Below are positions 6,886 through 15,505 of a stretch of DNA of 58,246 nt, piece by piece. Both the position numbers and the translations under genes were made by a program. Below the pieces are notes generated by a model. The model ran no database searches, was not told the DNA's origin, and worked only from the letters and a program-made list of their open reading frames with translations. Position 1 is the first letter of the stretch; each line of letters opens with the position of its first letter. Source of the DNA: Alicycliphilus sp. UBA6560 (GTDB lineage: Bacteria; Pseudomonadota; Gammaproteobacteria; Burkholderiales; Burkholderiaceae_C); the NCBI GenBank assembly GCA_002434305.1, contig DJJU01000002.1, positions 1 to 58,246 of the forward strand, given 5' to 3'.

Positions 6886-8328
6886 ATGAAACGCGCTCTT
6901 TCCCTCCTTGCCCTGCTGGCGGGCATGCATGCCCTGGCCCAGCAACCCGCTCCCACCGCGCCCGTCCACACGCCGGCGTCCGAATCGGCCAAGGCCACGG
7001 GCGCGCAGCAGTTCACCTTGAAGAACGGCATGCAGCTCATTGTGCAGCCCGACCGGCGCGCGCCCACGGCGGTGCACATGGTGTGGCTGCGCGTGGGCTC
7101 CATGGACGAGGTGGACGGCACCTCGGGCGTGGCCCACGTGCTGGAGCACATGATGTTCAAGGGCACCAAGACGCTGCCCCCGGGCGAGTTCTCGCGCCGC
7201 GTGGCGGCCCTGGGGGGGCAGGAGAACGCCTTCACCAGCCGCGACTACACGGGCTACTACCAGCAGATCCCTGCCAGCCGGCTGGAGGACGTGATGCGGC
7301 TCGAATCCGACCGCTTCGCTCACAACCAGTGGCCGGACGAGGAGTTCAAGCGCGAACTGGAAGTGGTCAAGGAGGAGCGCCGCATGCGCACCGAGGACCA
7401 GCCGCGCGCCTCGCTCATCGAGCAGCTGTACGCCAGCACCTTCATCGCCTCGCCCTACCGCCGCCCCGTGGTGGGTTGGATGAGCGATCTGGATTCCATG
7501 ACGCCCGAGGACGCGCGCGCCTTCTACGCGCGCTGGTATGTGCCGGCCAACGCCGTGATCGTGGTGGCGGGCGATGTGGAGCCGGCCCAGGTGCTGGCCT
7601 TGGCGCAAAAGACCTACGGCGCCATTCCCGCGCGCGCCGTGCCGCCGCGCAAGCCGCGCGAGGAGCCTGAGCAAAAGGGCATGCGCCGCATCGAGTTCAA
7701 GGCCCCGGCCGACCAGGCCTACGTGGCACTTGCCTTTCGCGTGCCCGGCCTGCGGCGGGTGAACGAGCTGGCTGCCACCGACCGCGACGCGCTGGCGCTG
7801 ATGGCGCTGTCGGCCGTGCTCAGCGGCTATGACGGCGCGCGGCTGCAGCGCGCGCTGACCCAGGGGCCCGACCGCGTCGCCGACAACGCCGGCAGTGACG
7901 CCTCCGTCGTCGGGCGCGGGCCGTCGCTGTTCCTGCTCAGCGGCGTGCCCGCCGCGGGTAAAAGCGCGCAGGACGTGGAAACTGCCCTGCGCGCCGAGGT
8001 GGCGCGCGTGGCGCGCGAGGGCATTGGCGCGGCCGAGCTGTCGCGCGTGACCACGCAATGGGCGGCCGGCACCATCTATGCCCGCGACTCGCTGCAGTCC
8101 CAGGCCAGCGACCTGGGCCACAACTGGGTGCAGGGCCTGCCGCTGGACGCGGACGAACGCCTGCTGCAGCTGCTGCGCGGCGTGACGCCCGCAGAGGTGC
8201 AGTCCGTGGCCGCGCGCTACTTCGGCGACGACCAGCTGACCGTCGCCACCCTGGTGCCCCAGCCCATGGCCGCCCGCCCCCGCAAGCCCGCTCCGGACGC
8301 CGCCGCGCCCGAAGGCCGCTTGCACTGA
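6886..8328 (+). CDS. M16-family zinc metallopeptidase, active subunit
   Basis: This 480-aa protein begins with a Sec signal peptide (MKRALSLLALLAGMHALA), so it acts outside the cytoplasm. The inverted zinc motif HxxEH is present as HVLEH (H84, E87, H88), followed by MMFKGT. A second Glu about 75 residues later, in the ELEVVKEERR region, fits the third zinc ligand. M16 enzymes (pitrilysin, processing peptidase) often work as pairs of an active and a degenerate half. The next gene (8353-9732) is the matching degenerate partner, 24 bp downstream. The in vivo substrate is unknown. Confidence 0.92.
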   Translation: MKRALSLLALLAGMHALAQQPAPTAPVHTPASESAKATGAQQFTLKNGMQLIVQPDRRAPTAVHMVWLRVGSMDEVDGTSGVAHVLEHMMFKGTKTLPPGEFSRRVAALGGQENAFTSRDYTGYYQQIPASRLEDVMRLESDRFAHNQWPDEEFKRELEVVKEERRMRTEDQPRASLIEQLYASTFIASPYRRPVVGWMSDLDSMTPEDARAFYARWYVPANAVIVVAGDVEPAQVLALAQKTYGAIPARAVPPRKPREEPEQKGMRRIEFKAPADQAYVALAFRVPGLRRVNELAATDRDALALMALSAVLSGYDGARLQRALTQGPDRVADNAGSDASVVGRGPSLFLLSGVPAAGKSAQDVETALRAEVARVAREGIGAAELSRVTTQWAAGTIYARDSLQSQASDLGHNWVQGLPLDADERLLQLLRGVTPAEVQSVAARYFGDDQLTVATLVPQPMAARPRKPAPDAAAPEGRLH

Positions 8329-8352
8329 CACGAAAGAACAAGGGCGCCTGCC

Positions 8353-9732
8353 ATGTCTCTTCTGAAAACTATCAAAACAATAGCTGCTCGCACTTGTCTG
8401 GTAAGCGTTGGAGCCATTTTTTATACCCAATCGGCCTGGGCGCTGCTGCCCATTGAACACTGGAGCGAGCCCAGCGGCGCGCGTGTCTGGCTGGTGCAAA
8501 GCCCGGCCATTCCCATGGTGGATGTGCAGGTGGACTTCGACGCCGGTACGCGCCGCGACCCGGCGGCGCAGGCCGGCCTGGCGAGTGCCTTCGCTTTGAT
8601 GAGCGGCAAGGGTGTGCTGGCCGGTGGCGCGGACGAGCCGGCGCTGGACGAGAACGACTTGGGCGAGGCCTGGGCCGACCTGGGCGCGAGTTTTGACGCC
8701 GGCGCCGAGCGTGATGGCCTGGCGTTTTCGCTGCGCTCGCTGACCGAGGCCGACTTGCTGGAGCGCGCCGCCCGCCTGGCCGCGCGCCAGCTGGGCCAGC
8801 CCAGCCTGCCGGCCGCCGTCTGGCAGCGCGAGCGCGCCCGCTGGCAGGCCAGCATCCGCGAGGCCGATACCCGCCCCGGCACGGTGGCCGCCAAGGCCTT
8901 CGGCAAGGCCGTCTTCGGCAGCCACCCTTACGGCCAGTTCGCCACCGCGCAGACGCTCTCGGCCATCGAGGTGGCCGACCTGCAGGCCTTCCAGTCGCGC
9001 TACCTGCAGGCCTGCCGCGCCCGCGTGTCCATCGTCGGCGCCGTCACCCGCGCGCAGGCGCAGGGCCTGGTGCAGACCCTGCTGTCGCGTCTGCCCGCCG
9101 GCAATGCCGCCGCCTGCGCGCCGCTGCCCGAGGTGGCGCCGGTACAGCCCCTGACGCAGCCCGTGCAGGAGGACATCCCGTTTGCCTCGGCCCAGGCGCA
9201 CGTGCTCATCGGCCAGCCCGGCTTCGTGCGCAAGGACCCGGACTTCCTGGCGCTGCTGGTGGGCAACCACATCCTGGGCGGCGGCGGCTTCACCTCGCGC
9301 CTGACGAACGAGGTGCGCGAAAAGCGCGGCCTGACCTACGGCGTGTACAGCCAGTTCAGCCCCGGGTTGAACGCCGGCGCCTTCGCCATCGGGTTGCAGA
9401 CGCGGCCCGACCAGGCCGCCCAGGCTGTGCAGCTGACGCGCGAGGTGCTGGCGCGCTTCGTCGCCGAAGGCCCGACGGAGGCCGAGCTGCGCGCCGCCAA
9501 GGACAACCTGGTGGGCGGCTTCGCGTTGCGCATCGACAGCAACCGCAAGCTGCTGGGCAACGTGGTCAACATCGCCTGGAACGACCTGCCGCTGGACTAC
9601 CTGGAGCACTGGACCGACCGCGTGGAGGCGATCACCGTGGCCGACATCCGCGCCGCCATGCAGCGCAAGCTGCAGCCCGACCGCATGGTCACGGTCATCG
9701 TCGGCGCGCAGCAGCCGGGGGCCAAGCCATGA
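8353..9732 (+). CDS. M16-family peptidase-like protein, degenerate partner
   Basis: This 459-aa protein has the M16 fold, including the C-terminal LTNEVREKRGLTYGVYS segment shared by processing-peptidase families. The HxxEH motif is absent: the equivalent region reads GLASAFALMSGKGV. It probably forms the non-catalytic half of a heterodimer with the upstream gene product. The signal peptide (about residues 1-30, ending SAWA) is encoded by a copy of the dispersed repeat at 8371-8420, which is unusual. It overlaps rsmD by 4 bp (ATGA), so the two are translationally coupled. Confidence 0.9.
   Translation: MSLLKTIKTIAARTCLVSVGAIFYTQSAWALLPIEHWSEPSGARVWLVQSPAIPMVDVQVDFDAGTRRDPAAQAGLASAFALMSGKGVLAGGADEPALDENDLGEAWADLGASFDAGAERDGLAFSLRSLTEADLLERAARLAARQLGQPSLPAAVWQRERARWQASIREADTRPGTVAAKAFGKAVFGSHPYGQFATAQTLSAIEVADLQAFQSRYLQACRARVSIVGAVTRAQAQGLVQTLLSRLPAGNAAACAPLPEVAPVQPLTQPVQEDIPFASAQAHVLIGQPGFVRKDPDFLALLVGNHILGGGGFTSRLTNEVREKRGLTYGVYSQFSPGLNAGAFAIGLQTRPDQAAQAVQLTREVLARFVAEGPTEAELRAAKDNLVGGFALRIDSNRKLLGNVVNIAWNDLPLDYLEHWTDRVEAITVADIRAAMQRKLQPDRMVTVIVGAQQPGAKP
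8371..8420 (+). repeat. Dispersed palindromic repeat, copy 2, inside a signal peptide
   Basis: AATAGCTGCTCGCACTTG and GTAAGCGTTGGAGCC match the family consensus in forward orientation. The copy lies entirely inside codons about 7-23 of the M16-like gene, within the encoded signal peptide. Confidence 0.75.
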
Positions 9733-10352
9733 GCGGCGCACGCAAAGCCACGCCGTCGGCCAAGCCGCGCCCGCCCGCTCGTGCGCCGGGCGGCGTGCCG
9801 GGCGAGATCCGCATCATCGGCGGGCAGTGGAAGCGCAGCCGCCTGCCCGTGGCCGACCGGCCCGGCCTGCGCCCCACGCCCGATCGCGTGCGCGAGACGC
9901 TGTTCAACTGGCTGGGCCAGGACCTGTCCGGCTGGCACTGCCTAGATGCCTTCGCCGGCACCGGTGCCCTGGGGCTGGAGGCGGCGTCGCGCGGCGCCGC
10001 CAGTGTGCTGCTGGTCGAGCACGACGCTGCCCTGGCCGCCCAGCTGCGCCGTGCGGCCGAGCGCCTGGGGGCAACCACCGTGCGCGTGCAGCGCGGCGAC
10101 GGCCTGGCGGCGCTGGGAACCTGCGCGCCGGCCAGCCTGCACCTGGCGCTGATCGACCCGCCCTTCGGACAGGCGGAGTTCTTCGAGCCGGCCCTGCGCG
10201 CGGCGGCCCGCGCCATCGCGCCGGAAGGTTTCGTCTATCTGGAGGCGCCTGCCGCCTGGAGCGACGAGGCGCTCGCGCCGCTGGGACTGCAGGTGCACCG
10301 CCACCTGAAGGCCGGGGCGGTGCATGCGCACCTGCTGCGGCCCGGCGCATAG
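9729..10352 (+). CDS. rsmD: 16S rRNA (guanine966-N2)-methyltransferase RsmD
   Basis: RsmD methylates G966 of 16S rRNA in the assembled small subunit using SAM. The 207-aa protein shows the family order: RIIGGQWKRSRL, RPTPDRVRETLFNWL, the SAM-binding DAFAGTGALGLEA, an acidic VEHD at the end of beta-2, and the catalytic DPPF with the adenine/guanine amino-methylase signature. The N-terminal 30 residues are a basic, Pro/Arg-rich extension. The start overlaps the previous stop (ATGA). coaD follows 53 bp downstream; rsmD-coaD is a widely conserved pair. Confidence 0.95.
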   Translation: MSGARKATPSAKPRPPARAPGGVPGEIRIIGGQWKRSRLPVADRPGLRPTPDRVRETLFNWLGQDLSGWHCLDAFAGTGALGLEAASRGAASVLLVEHDAALAAQLRRAAERLGATTVRVQRGDGLAALGTCAPASLHLALIDPPFGQAEFFEPALRAAARAIAPEGFVYLEAPAAWSDEALAPLGLQVHRHLKAGAVHAHLLRPGA

Positions 10353-10405
10353 AGCGGTCGGCATAATCCTCCGGCACCAGCTATAGGAACAGGAGAACCA
10401 CCGCC

Positions 10406-10894
10406 ATGGCGCACGTGCTTGCCGTCTATCCCGGAACCTTCGACCCCATCACCCTGGGGCATGAAGACGTCGTGCGCCGCGCCGTGCAGCTGTTTGATGA
10501 GGTCGTGGTGGCGGTGGCAGCCGGCCACCACAAGAAGACGCTGTTCTCGCTGGAGGAGCGCATCGCCATGGTGCGCGAAGCGGTGGCGCCCTATCCGCAG
10601 GTCAAGGTGGAGAGTTTTTCCGGGTTGATGCGCGATTTCATCGTGCAGCGCGGCGCCAAGGCCATGGTGCGCGGTCTGCGCGCGGTGACCGACTTCGACT
10701 ACGAGTTCCAGCTGGCCGGTATGAACCGCCACCTGATGCCCGAGGTGGAGACGGTGTTCCTCACGCCCAGCGACAAGTACCAGTTCATCAGCAGCACCTT
10801 CGTGCGCGAGATCGCCTCGCTGGGCGGCGAAGTGGACAAGTTTGTCTCGACCCAGGTCGAGCAGCGCCTGCGCGACAAGCTGCGTGCAGCCTAA
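10406..10894 (+). CDS. coaD: Phosphopantetheine adenylyltransferase CoaD
   Basis: CoaD catalyses the fourth step of coenzyme A synthesis, transferring AMP from ATP to 4'-phosphopantetheine. At 162 aa it has normal length. The nucleotidyltransferase signature is GTFDPITLGH near residue 10, with VRGLRAVTDFDYE in the middle and ISSTFVREIA near the C-terminus. The ATG is preceded by AGGAG at 13 nt. It follows rsmD on the same strand. The terminator just downstream serves mainly the gene on the other strand. Confidence 0.96.
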   Translation: MAHVLAVYPGTFDPITLGHEDVVRRAVQLFDEVVVAVAAGHHKKTLFSLEERIAMVREAVAPYPQVKVESFSGLMRDFIVQRGAKAMVRGLRAVTDFDYEFQLAGMNRHLMPEVETVFLTPSDKYQFISSTFVREIASLGGEVDKFVSTQVEQRLRDKLRAA

Positions 10895-10913
10895 GGGTCG
10901 ATTCGGATAAAAA

Positions 10914-10937
10914 AACGCCACCCCAAGGGGTGGCGTT
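10914..10937 (-). terminator. Rho-independent terminator after the BON lipoprotein gene
   Basis: AACGCCACCCC and GGGGTGGCGTT form a perfect 11-bp stem with a two-base loop. A run of A on the plus-strand left side gives a U-tract in the minus direction, so it terminates the gene at 10961-11275. It may also slow readthrough from coaD. Confidence 0.85.
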
Positions 10938-10960
10938 CTGCTAGTCGAGCTGTGTGCCGT

Positions 10961-11275
10961 TTACGGGCGAACCACAACGCTGTTGCGCACGTCGCGGACA
11001 TGCTTGGTGTTGCGTGCAATGGCTTCAGCGCGGTCCTTTTCCGCTTGCGTCTTGGCGAAACCCGACAGCTGCACCGTGCCGTTGAGCGTCTCCACGCTGA
11101 TGGAGGTGGCGGACACAGACTTGTCCTCCGCCATCTTGGCCTTGATGGCGGTGGTGATGCCGGCGTCGTCCACGTAGGAGCCAACGGTCTGCTGGTTGCG
11201 GGCCACGGAGCAGCCGGTGGAAACGATGGTGGCGCCTGCCAGCATGGCAAAGGCAATGGCACGTGCGTATTTCAT
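10961..11275 (-). CDS. BON-domain lipoprotein
   Basis: The 104-aa product has a lipoprotein signal (MKYARAIAFAMLAGATIVSTGC), then a single BON domain: ITTAIKAKMAEDKS, ISVETLNGTVQLSGFAKT and ARNTKHVRDVRNSVVV. BON proteins such as OsmY and DolP bind lipid surfaces and protect the envelope during osmotic or membrane stress. The ATG at 11275 follows AAGGA; the frame is open 22 codons further upstream but without a start context. It opens a same-strand block with the ferritin-like, DUF883 and DUF1328 genes, all stress-type proteins. Confidence 0.88.
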   Translation of the reverse strand: MKYARAIAFAMLAGATIVSTGCSVARNQQTVGSYVDDAGITTAIKAKMAEDKSVSATSISVETLNGTVQLSGFAKTQAEKDRAEAIARNTKHVRDVRNSVVVRP

Positions 11276-11381
11276 GGTTCTGGTTCCTTGTCGGTTTGAA
11301 AAGACACGGGTGCTTGGGGTTTCCGCCTCGGCCTGTTGCACCCTCCGCTGGCCGGACAGCTTGGTTTTCTAGATAAAAAGA

Positions 11382-11960
11382 TCAGCGCTGCAGCCAGTCC
11401 CTGATCTCGTCGGCGTGCTCCTCTTCGTCAGCCAAGATGCCTTCCAGCATGCGCCGCGTGGTGGGATCCTTGTCGCCGATCAGCTCCACCATCTGACGGT
11501 ATGACTCCACAGCAATGCGCTCGGCCACCAGATTGGCATGCAACATGTCGCGCAGGTTCGACGACTCGTCGTAGTCGGCGTGGCTGCGTTCCAGCAGCGT
11601 ATTGGGCGAGAAGTCGGGCGAGCCGCCCAGTTGCACGATGCGTTCGGCGATCAGGTCGGCATGGGCCGCTTCCTCGTTGGCATGCACCAGCAGCTCCTCT
11701 GCGATGGCGGGGGACTCCAGACCCTCGGCCGTGAAGTAGTGCCGCTTGTAGCGCAGCACGCAGACCAGCTCCGTTGCCAGGGCGCTGTTGAGCAGCTTGA
11801 TGATGTCCTCGCGCCAAGGGCCATAGCCGGGGGTGACGGGACCTTCATCCAGATCGGCGGTAGCCGCCTTGCGCAGTGCTTCCTCGTCCAGTTTCAGGGG
11901 CACGTATTGCCCGTTGGCGGCAGCGTCTGCGCCGACCGTTTTTTCGTGGGTTTCGTTCAT
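11382..11960 (-). CDS. Ferritin-like / bacterioferritin-type protein
   Basis: The 192-aa product is a four-helix ferritin-like protein. Likely di-iron ligands are Glu in ALATELVCVLRYKRH, the ExxH of NEEAAHADL, Glu in LVAERIAVESY and the ExxH of DEEEHADEIRDWL. Around 40 polar N-terminal residues precede the domain. It resembles the bacterioferritin/DPS-like proteins that sequester iron or remove peroxide, though a haem-binding Met like that of Bfr is not evident. The neighbours are general stress proteins, in line with a role in oxidative protection. Confidence 0.85.
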   Translation of the reverse strand: MNETHEKTVGADAAANGQYVPLKLDEEALRKAATADLDEGPVTPGYGPWREDIIKLLNSALATELVCVLRYKRHYFTAEGLESPAIAEELLVHANEEAAHADLIAERIVQLGGSPDFSPNTLLERSHADYDESSNLRDMLHANLVAERIAVESYRQMVELIGDKDPTTRRMLEGILADEEEHADEIRDWLQR

Positions 11961-11997
11961 TGGTATATGCCTCGCCAGGGGTATGAGAGACGAGGCC

Positions 11998-12396
11998 TTA
12001 GCGGTCGCTGCGGCGCGTCATCATCAGTGCCGTAGCCACGGCGGCACCAGCGGCGGCGGCCATCAGCAGCGAACGGCCGGGCTGGTCCGACACGTAGCGG
12101 CAGGTGGCCTCGGCAGCCTGGTTGAATTGGCGCCGCGCACGCTCGCTGGTCTCGGCGGCGTAGTTGATGCTGCGGCTGGCGAATTCCTGAGCGCGGGCGG
12201 CCATGTCGTCGATGGCCGGGTTGACCTCGTCGCGCAGGCGCTGCACGCCGCTTTCCGCCTTGTCGAGCGCATCGTTGGCCATGCGGCGGGTGGACTCCAC
12301 AGCCTGCTCGGCGCTGCTTGTCATGCTGTCGGCAGCGTCGCGCGCCGTTGCAGCGGCCTTCTGGGTGGCGTTTTCCACGTTGTTCTGTGTGTTCAT
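11998..12396 (-). CDS. DUF883 (ElaB/YqjD/YgaM-like) membrane-anchored protein
   Basis: The 132-aa protein is a long amphipathic helix rich in Ala, Glu and Arg, followed near the C-terminus by DQPGRSLLMAAAAGAAVATALMM, a single tail anchor with a short basic end. This is the ElaB/YqjD layout. In E. coli such proteins bind ribosomes at the inner membrane in stationary phase under RpoS control. The ATG has GAGGA upstream at proper spacing. It sits between the ferritin-like and DUF1328 genes, consistent with a stationary-phase or osmotic-stress operon. Confidence 0.88.
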   Translation of the reverse strand: MNTQNNVENATQKAAATARDAADSMTSSAEQAVESTRRMANDALDKAESGVQRLRDEVNPAIDDMAARAQEFASRSINYAAETSERARRQFNQAAEATCRYVSDQPGRSLLMAAAAGAAVATALMMTRRSDR

Positions 12397-12448
12397 GGAT
12401 GGTTCCTCGCTATGTCGTTGGTGGTTAGGAGACAGGCTGCTGTGGAGG

Positions 12449-12613
12449 TCAGCCCCTGCGCATCAGGCTCAGGATGAAGGTCACCACAGCCATGATCACG
12501 AAGACGAAGAACAGCACCTTGGCGATGCCCACGGCGCCCGCCGCAATGCCGCCGAAGCCGAAGAGGGCGGCCACCAGGGCGATGACCAGAAAAACCACTG
12601 CGTAATGCAACAT
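12449..12613 (-). CDS. DUF1328 (YtjA-like) small membrane protein
   Basis: This 54-aa protein has two hydrophobic segments: MLHYAVVFLVIALVAALFGF, then a Gly/Ala-rich turn and VLFFVFVIMAVVTFILSL, ending MRRG. This is the DUF1328 pattern, a family of tiny inner-membrane proteins often induced by envelope or osmotic stress. An AGGAGG ribosome-binding site lies 5 nt before the ATG. It was found by reading the minus strand directly. It shares direction with the DUF883, ferritin-like and BON genes and is probably the first gene of that block. Confidence 0.88.
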   Translation of the reverse strand: MLHYAVVFLVIALVAALFGFGGIAAGAVGIAKVLFFVFVIMAVVTFILSLMRRG

Positions 12614-12759
12614 GAGACCTCCTGTTTGTCTTTGCCAGACACCCGGTGCGGTGGGTGTGTGATGGGACTGTAGGAGTGGTCAAAAGCCGCAGGCGCCAGT
12701 GGCGGGCGTGCGGCTGTGTAGGACGCTGCCGCCGCGCAGCGGCACGCCCTTTGCAAGGG

Positions 12760-14112
12760 TCAAGAAGCCTTTGCGGGGATCGGGGTGACGTGCGGCAGCA
12801 CGGCGCTGACGAGCGTGCCCTCGCCCGGTGCCGAGCTGACGGTGAGGCGCCCGCCTTCGGTTTCCACACGGTGGCGCATGCCGCGCAGACCGTGTGCTTC
12901 GGCGCCCACGGCCGCGGTGTCGAAGCCCGCGCCGTCGTCGCGCACCTGCACCGAGACGTGGTTGGCGTAGTTGTCCACGGACACCAGCACGTGGGCGGGA
13001 TTTGCGTACTTGCCGATGTTGGTCAGTGCCTCCTGTACCAGCCGGTAGACGGTGAGCTGGGCCGATTCGGACAGCTGCACCTGCTCCAGCCGCACTTGCA
13101 CGGGGATGCCACTGCGTTCGGAGAACTCCCGCGCCAGGATCTCCAACGATGCGGTCAGGCCGAGGTTGGACAGCGACGAGGGGCGCAGGTCTTCGATGAT
13201 GCGCCGCTTGAGCGCGATGCCGCTGTTGAGCGTATCGACCAGGTGCTGGAGCCGCTCGGCGCTTTCGGGCGTGAGAGGCTCCAGGCGGGCCTTCAGGCGC
13301 GCCACGTCCAGCTTGGCCGCGGTAAGCAGGGCGCCCAGTTCGTCGTGCAGTTCACGCGCCAGGTGGGCGCGCTCCTCTTCGCGCACCTGCTGCAGATGGT
13401 GCGCCAGCTCCGACAGCGAGGCCGTGCGTTCGCGCACCAGTTGCTCCAGCCGGTCGCGTTCGCGTGCCAGGACCCGCTGCTCACGCTCGTCGGCCTCGCG
13501 CAGCGCGCGGCTGTTGCGCAGGTACAGGTAGAACGCCAGCAGTCCCACGGCCGCCGCGGTGGCGATGCCCATGCGCGACAGCGTCAGCGAGTGCAGGATC
13601 TCCTCGGTGCTGTGCATGGTCTGCTGCGTGCTGCGCTCCAGCATGCGCGTGGCAACGCCGCGGATGGCGTCCATGTCCTCACGCCCCGCGTCGGTGGACA
13701 GGACGAAGCGCCACGCCTCGGCTTCCTGGTCCTGGTCACGCAGTTTCAGCGTCAACTCCATCTCGGAGAGCTTGCGCTCGATCAGCTGCGACAGCTCTGC
13801 CAAGTCCTTTTGGCCGACATAGGAGCCCTGCAGAGTCCGCACGCTGGCGTTGATGGTGGAGACGGCCTGTTCGTAAGGGCGCAAGTAACTTTTGTCACCA
13901 GTCAGCAGATAACCACGCAGACCCGTCTCGGCGTTGAGCATGCCCTGCAGCACCTGGTCCAGAGAGGCGCGTGCCGTATGAGAGCGCCCCAGGGCTTCTA
14001 CCGCCTCGGCAGAACGCTTGTAGCCCATCTCGTTGACACCCACCAGGACCAGCACCGCCAGCAATGCCAGCGGCAGGCTCACGGCAATCGTGCGCAGCCG
14101 AGCCCAGTTCAT
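12760..14112 (-). CDS. CHASE3-type sensor histidine kinase (NarL/DesK class)
   Basis: The 450-aa protein has a transmembrane helix (about 8-28), a periplasmic helical CHASE3-like sensor (about 30-180), a second membrane helix (about 182-198), a coiled linker, a HisKA_3 dimerisation domain with H256 in LARELHDELGALL, and an HATPase_c domain (VQEALTNIGKYA, DDGAGFD, GLRGMRHRVE). HisKA_3 kinases signal to NarL/FixJ regulators, and one is encoded divergently at 14265, so they form a likely pair. The signal is unknown. It lies next to small stress genes, which are plausible targets. Confidence 0.92.
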   Translation of the reverse strand: MNWARLRTIAVSLPLALLAVLVLVGVNEMGYKRSAEAVEALGRSHTARASLDQVLQGMLNAETGLRGYLLTGDKSYLRPYEQAVSTINASVRTLQGSYVGQKDLAELSQLIERKLSEMELTLKLRDQDQEAEAWRFVLSTDAGREDMDAIRGVATRMLERSTQQTMHSTEEILHSLTLSRMGIATAAAVGLLAFYLYLRNSRALREADEREQRVLARERDRLEQLVRERTASLSELAHHLQQVREEERAHLARELHDELGALLTAAKLDVARLKARLEPLTPESAERLQHLVDTLNSGIALKRRIIEDLRPSSLSNLGLTASLEILAREFSERSGIPVQVRLEQVQLSESAQLTVYRLVQEALTNIGKYANPAHVLVSVDNYANHVSVQVRDDGAGFDTAAVGAEAHGLRGMRHRVETEGGRLTVSSAPGEGTLVSAVLPHVTPIPAKAS

Positions 14113-14264
14113 ATCGGGCCTTCTTCAGAATGCAGCGGGGCAGAGGGTAGAAAGTGCATATCATTGACCTGCGCTGCCATGCTAGCTGCAAGCGCGTGGC
14201 GGCAAGCGCACCTGAAACCATATCTCACGCGGGAACCTTCGGGTAGCCCAAGAAAGAAGGCTCA

Positions 14265-14897
14265 ATGATCAATATAGGCATTGTGGATGACCATGCAATC
14301 GTGCGTTCGGGATTGCGCCAGTTCCTGTCGGAGCACGTGGATCTACGTATCGTGGGCGAGGCGTCCAACGGCCGGGAGGCCATCGACCTGGTGCGTGCCC
14401 ACGAGATCGACGTGCTGGTGATGGACCTGTCCATGCCGGGGCAGAGTGGACTGGACGCGCTGGCCATGCTGCGCGCCAAGGCGCCGGACATGGGCATCCT
14501 CATCCTGAGCGGCTACCCTGAGGAGCACTACGCCATCAGCCTGATTCGCCAGGGTGCCAGCGGCTACCTGAACAAGGAGTGCGAGCCCAAGGAGATAGTG
14601 GAAGCCATCCGCACCATCTCGTTGGGCCGGCGCTATCTGACGCCCGCCGTGGCCGATCTGCTGGCCCAGCAGCTCAACCGCAAGGACGATGCGCCGCCGC
14701 ACGAGCAGCTCTCCGAGCGCGAATTCCAGGTGTTCCTCAAGCTGGCCAAGGGCGAGACCGCGGGTGAGATCGCCAAGGCACTGTCGCTGAGCGTCAAGAC
14801 CGTGAGCACCTACCGCACGCGGTTGATGGAGAAGATGGGCTTGTCTTCCAATAGCGACCTGACCTACTACGCCCTGAAGAACAAGCTGATTGATTGA
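14265..14897 (+). CDS. NarL/FixJ-family response regulator
   Basis: The 210-aa protein has a receiver domain with the acidic pair D8-D9, the phosphoacceptor D54 in VLVMDLSMPG and the conserved Lys in GYLNKE. A LuxR/GerE-type helix-turn-helix follows: LSEREFQVFLKLAKGETAGE and SLSVKTVSTYRTRLMEKMGL. It should be phosphorylated by the divergent kinase at 12760-14112 and bind DNA as a dimer. The 152-bp spacer between the two genes probably holds both promoters. A strong bidirectional hairpin terminates it. Confidence 0.94.
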   Translation: MINIGIVDDHAIVRSGLRQFLSEHVDLRIVGEASNGREAIDLVRAHEIDVLVMDLSMPGQSGLDALAMLRAKAPDMGILILSGYPEEHYAISLIRQGASGYLNKECEPKEIVEAIRTISLGRRYLTPAVADLLAQQLNRKDDAPPHEQLSEREFQVFLKLAKGETAGEIAKALSLSVKTVSTYRTRLMEKMGLSSNSDLTYYALKNKLID

Positions 14898-14922
14898 TCA
14901 CTGAAGGGGGCCGCAGGCCCCT

Positions 14923-14960
14923 CAAGCAAAAGGGCCAGCATGCGCTGGCCCTTTTGCTTG
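14923..14960. terminator. Bidirectional terminator between two response-regulator genes
   Basis: A perfect 17-bp inverted repeat (arms 14923-14939 and 14944-14960; loop ATGC) has AAAA/TTTT tracts inside the arms. It lies between convergent genes and can stop transcription from both sides. Confidence 0.85.
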
Positions 14961-14972
14961 AATGCAGACGTT

Positions 14973-15398
14973 CTAGCCAGCCATGCTTCTGGAAGGGGCT
15001 TGCTGAGGGGGCTGCTGAGACGTCTGAGACGCGCCGTGGGCGATGCAGTAGTCCACCAGAGCTTCGATCTCATTGGATTTATCGAAGACCGCGTCCACGC
15101 CCAACTGGGCGCATCGCATGCGCACGTCCGGCGTGGCGTAGTTGCTGAGCACCACCATTTTCTGGCTGGACAGACGGTTGCGGCAGGCTGCCAGCACACC
15201 CAGGCCGCTGCCCTGGCGCAGAAAGAGATCAACGATGGCCAGATCCCACTGCGAAGCATGCGCGGCGAGCCAGGCCTTGCCATCGTCTTCAGTTTCGGCA
15301 ATGCCGACGGGTTCGATTTGCGCCAGCTCTTGCAGCGCGCCGATCAGGTTCTCTCGGATGGTGGCGTTGTCTTCGACGATGTACGTACGCAATTTCAC
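14973..15398 (-). CDS. Receiver-only response regulator
   Basis: The 141-aa product is a lone receiver domain with E9-D10, phosphoacceptor D57 in LAIVDLFLRQG, the Thr/Ser-type switch region VVLSNYA, and the conserved Lys in VFDKSNE. A Gln/Pro/Ser-rich tail of about 20 residues takes the place of an output domain. Such single-domain regulators pass phosphate to other proteins or act by protein contact. It is convergent with the NarL-type regulator and may share or compete for the kinase at 12760-14112. That link is inference. Confidence 0.9.
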   Translation of the reverse strand: MKLRTYIVEDNATIRENLIGALQELAQIEPVGIAETEDDGKAWLAAHASQWDLAIVDLFLRQGSGLGVLAACRNRLSSQKMVVLSNYATPDVRMRCAQLGVDAVFDKSNEIEALVDYCIAHGASQTSQQPPQQAPSRSMAG

Positions 15399-15505
15399 AG
15401 GGCTCCCTTTCGGTCCGCCATCGAGGCGGCGAACCTTGTCCCAATGTAGAGACGGGTTGGCGGGGATTTTGCCAGTGGCGGCTTGCTGGCCTCGTAGGAG
15501 ACGGG

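Noticed and set aside
6586..9741. A 1051-codon minus-strand frame
   Set aside because: It is the shadow of the M16 peptidase pair and part of ftsY; composition is Gly/Arg/Ala/His-rich without domains.
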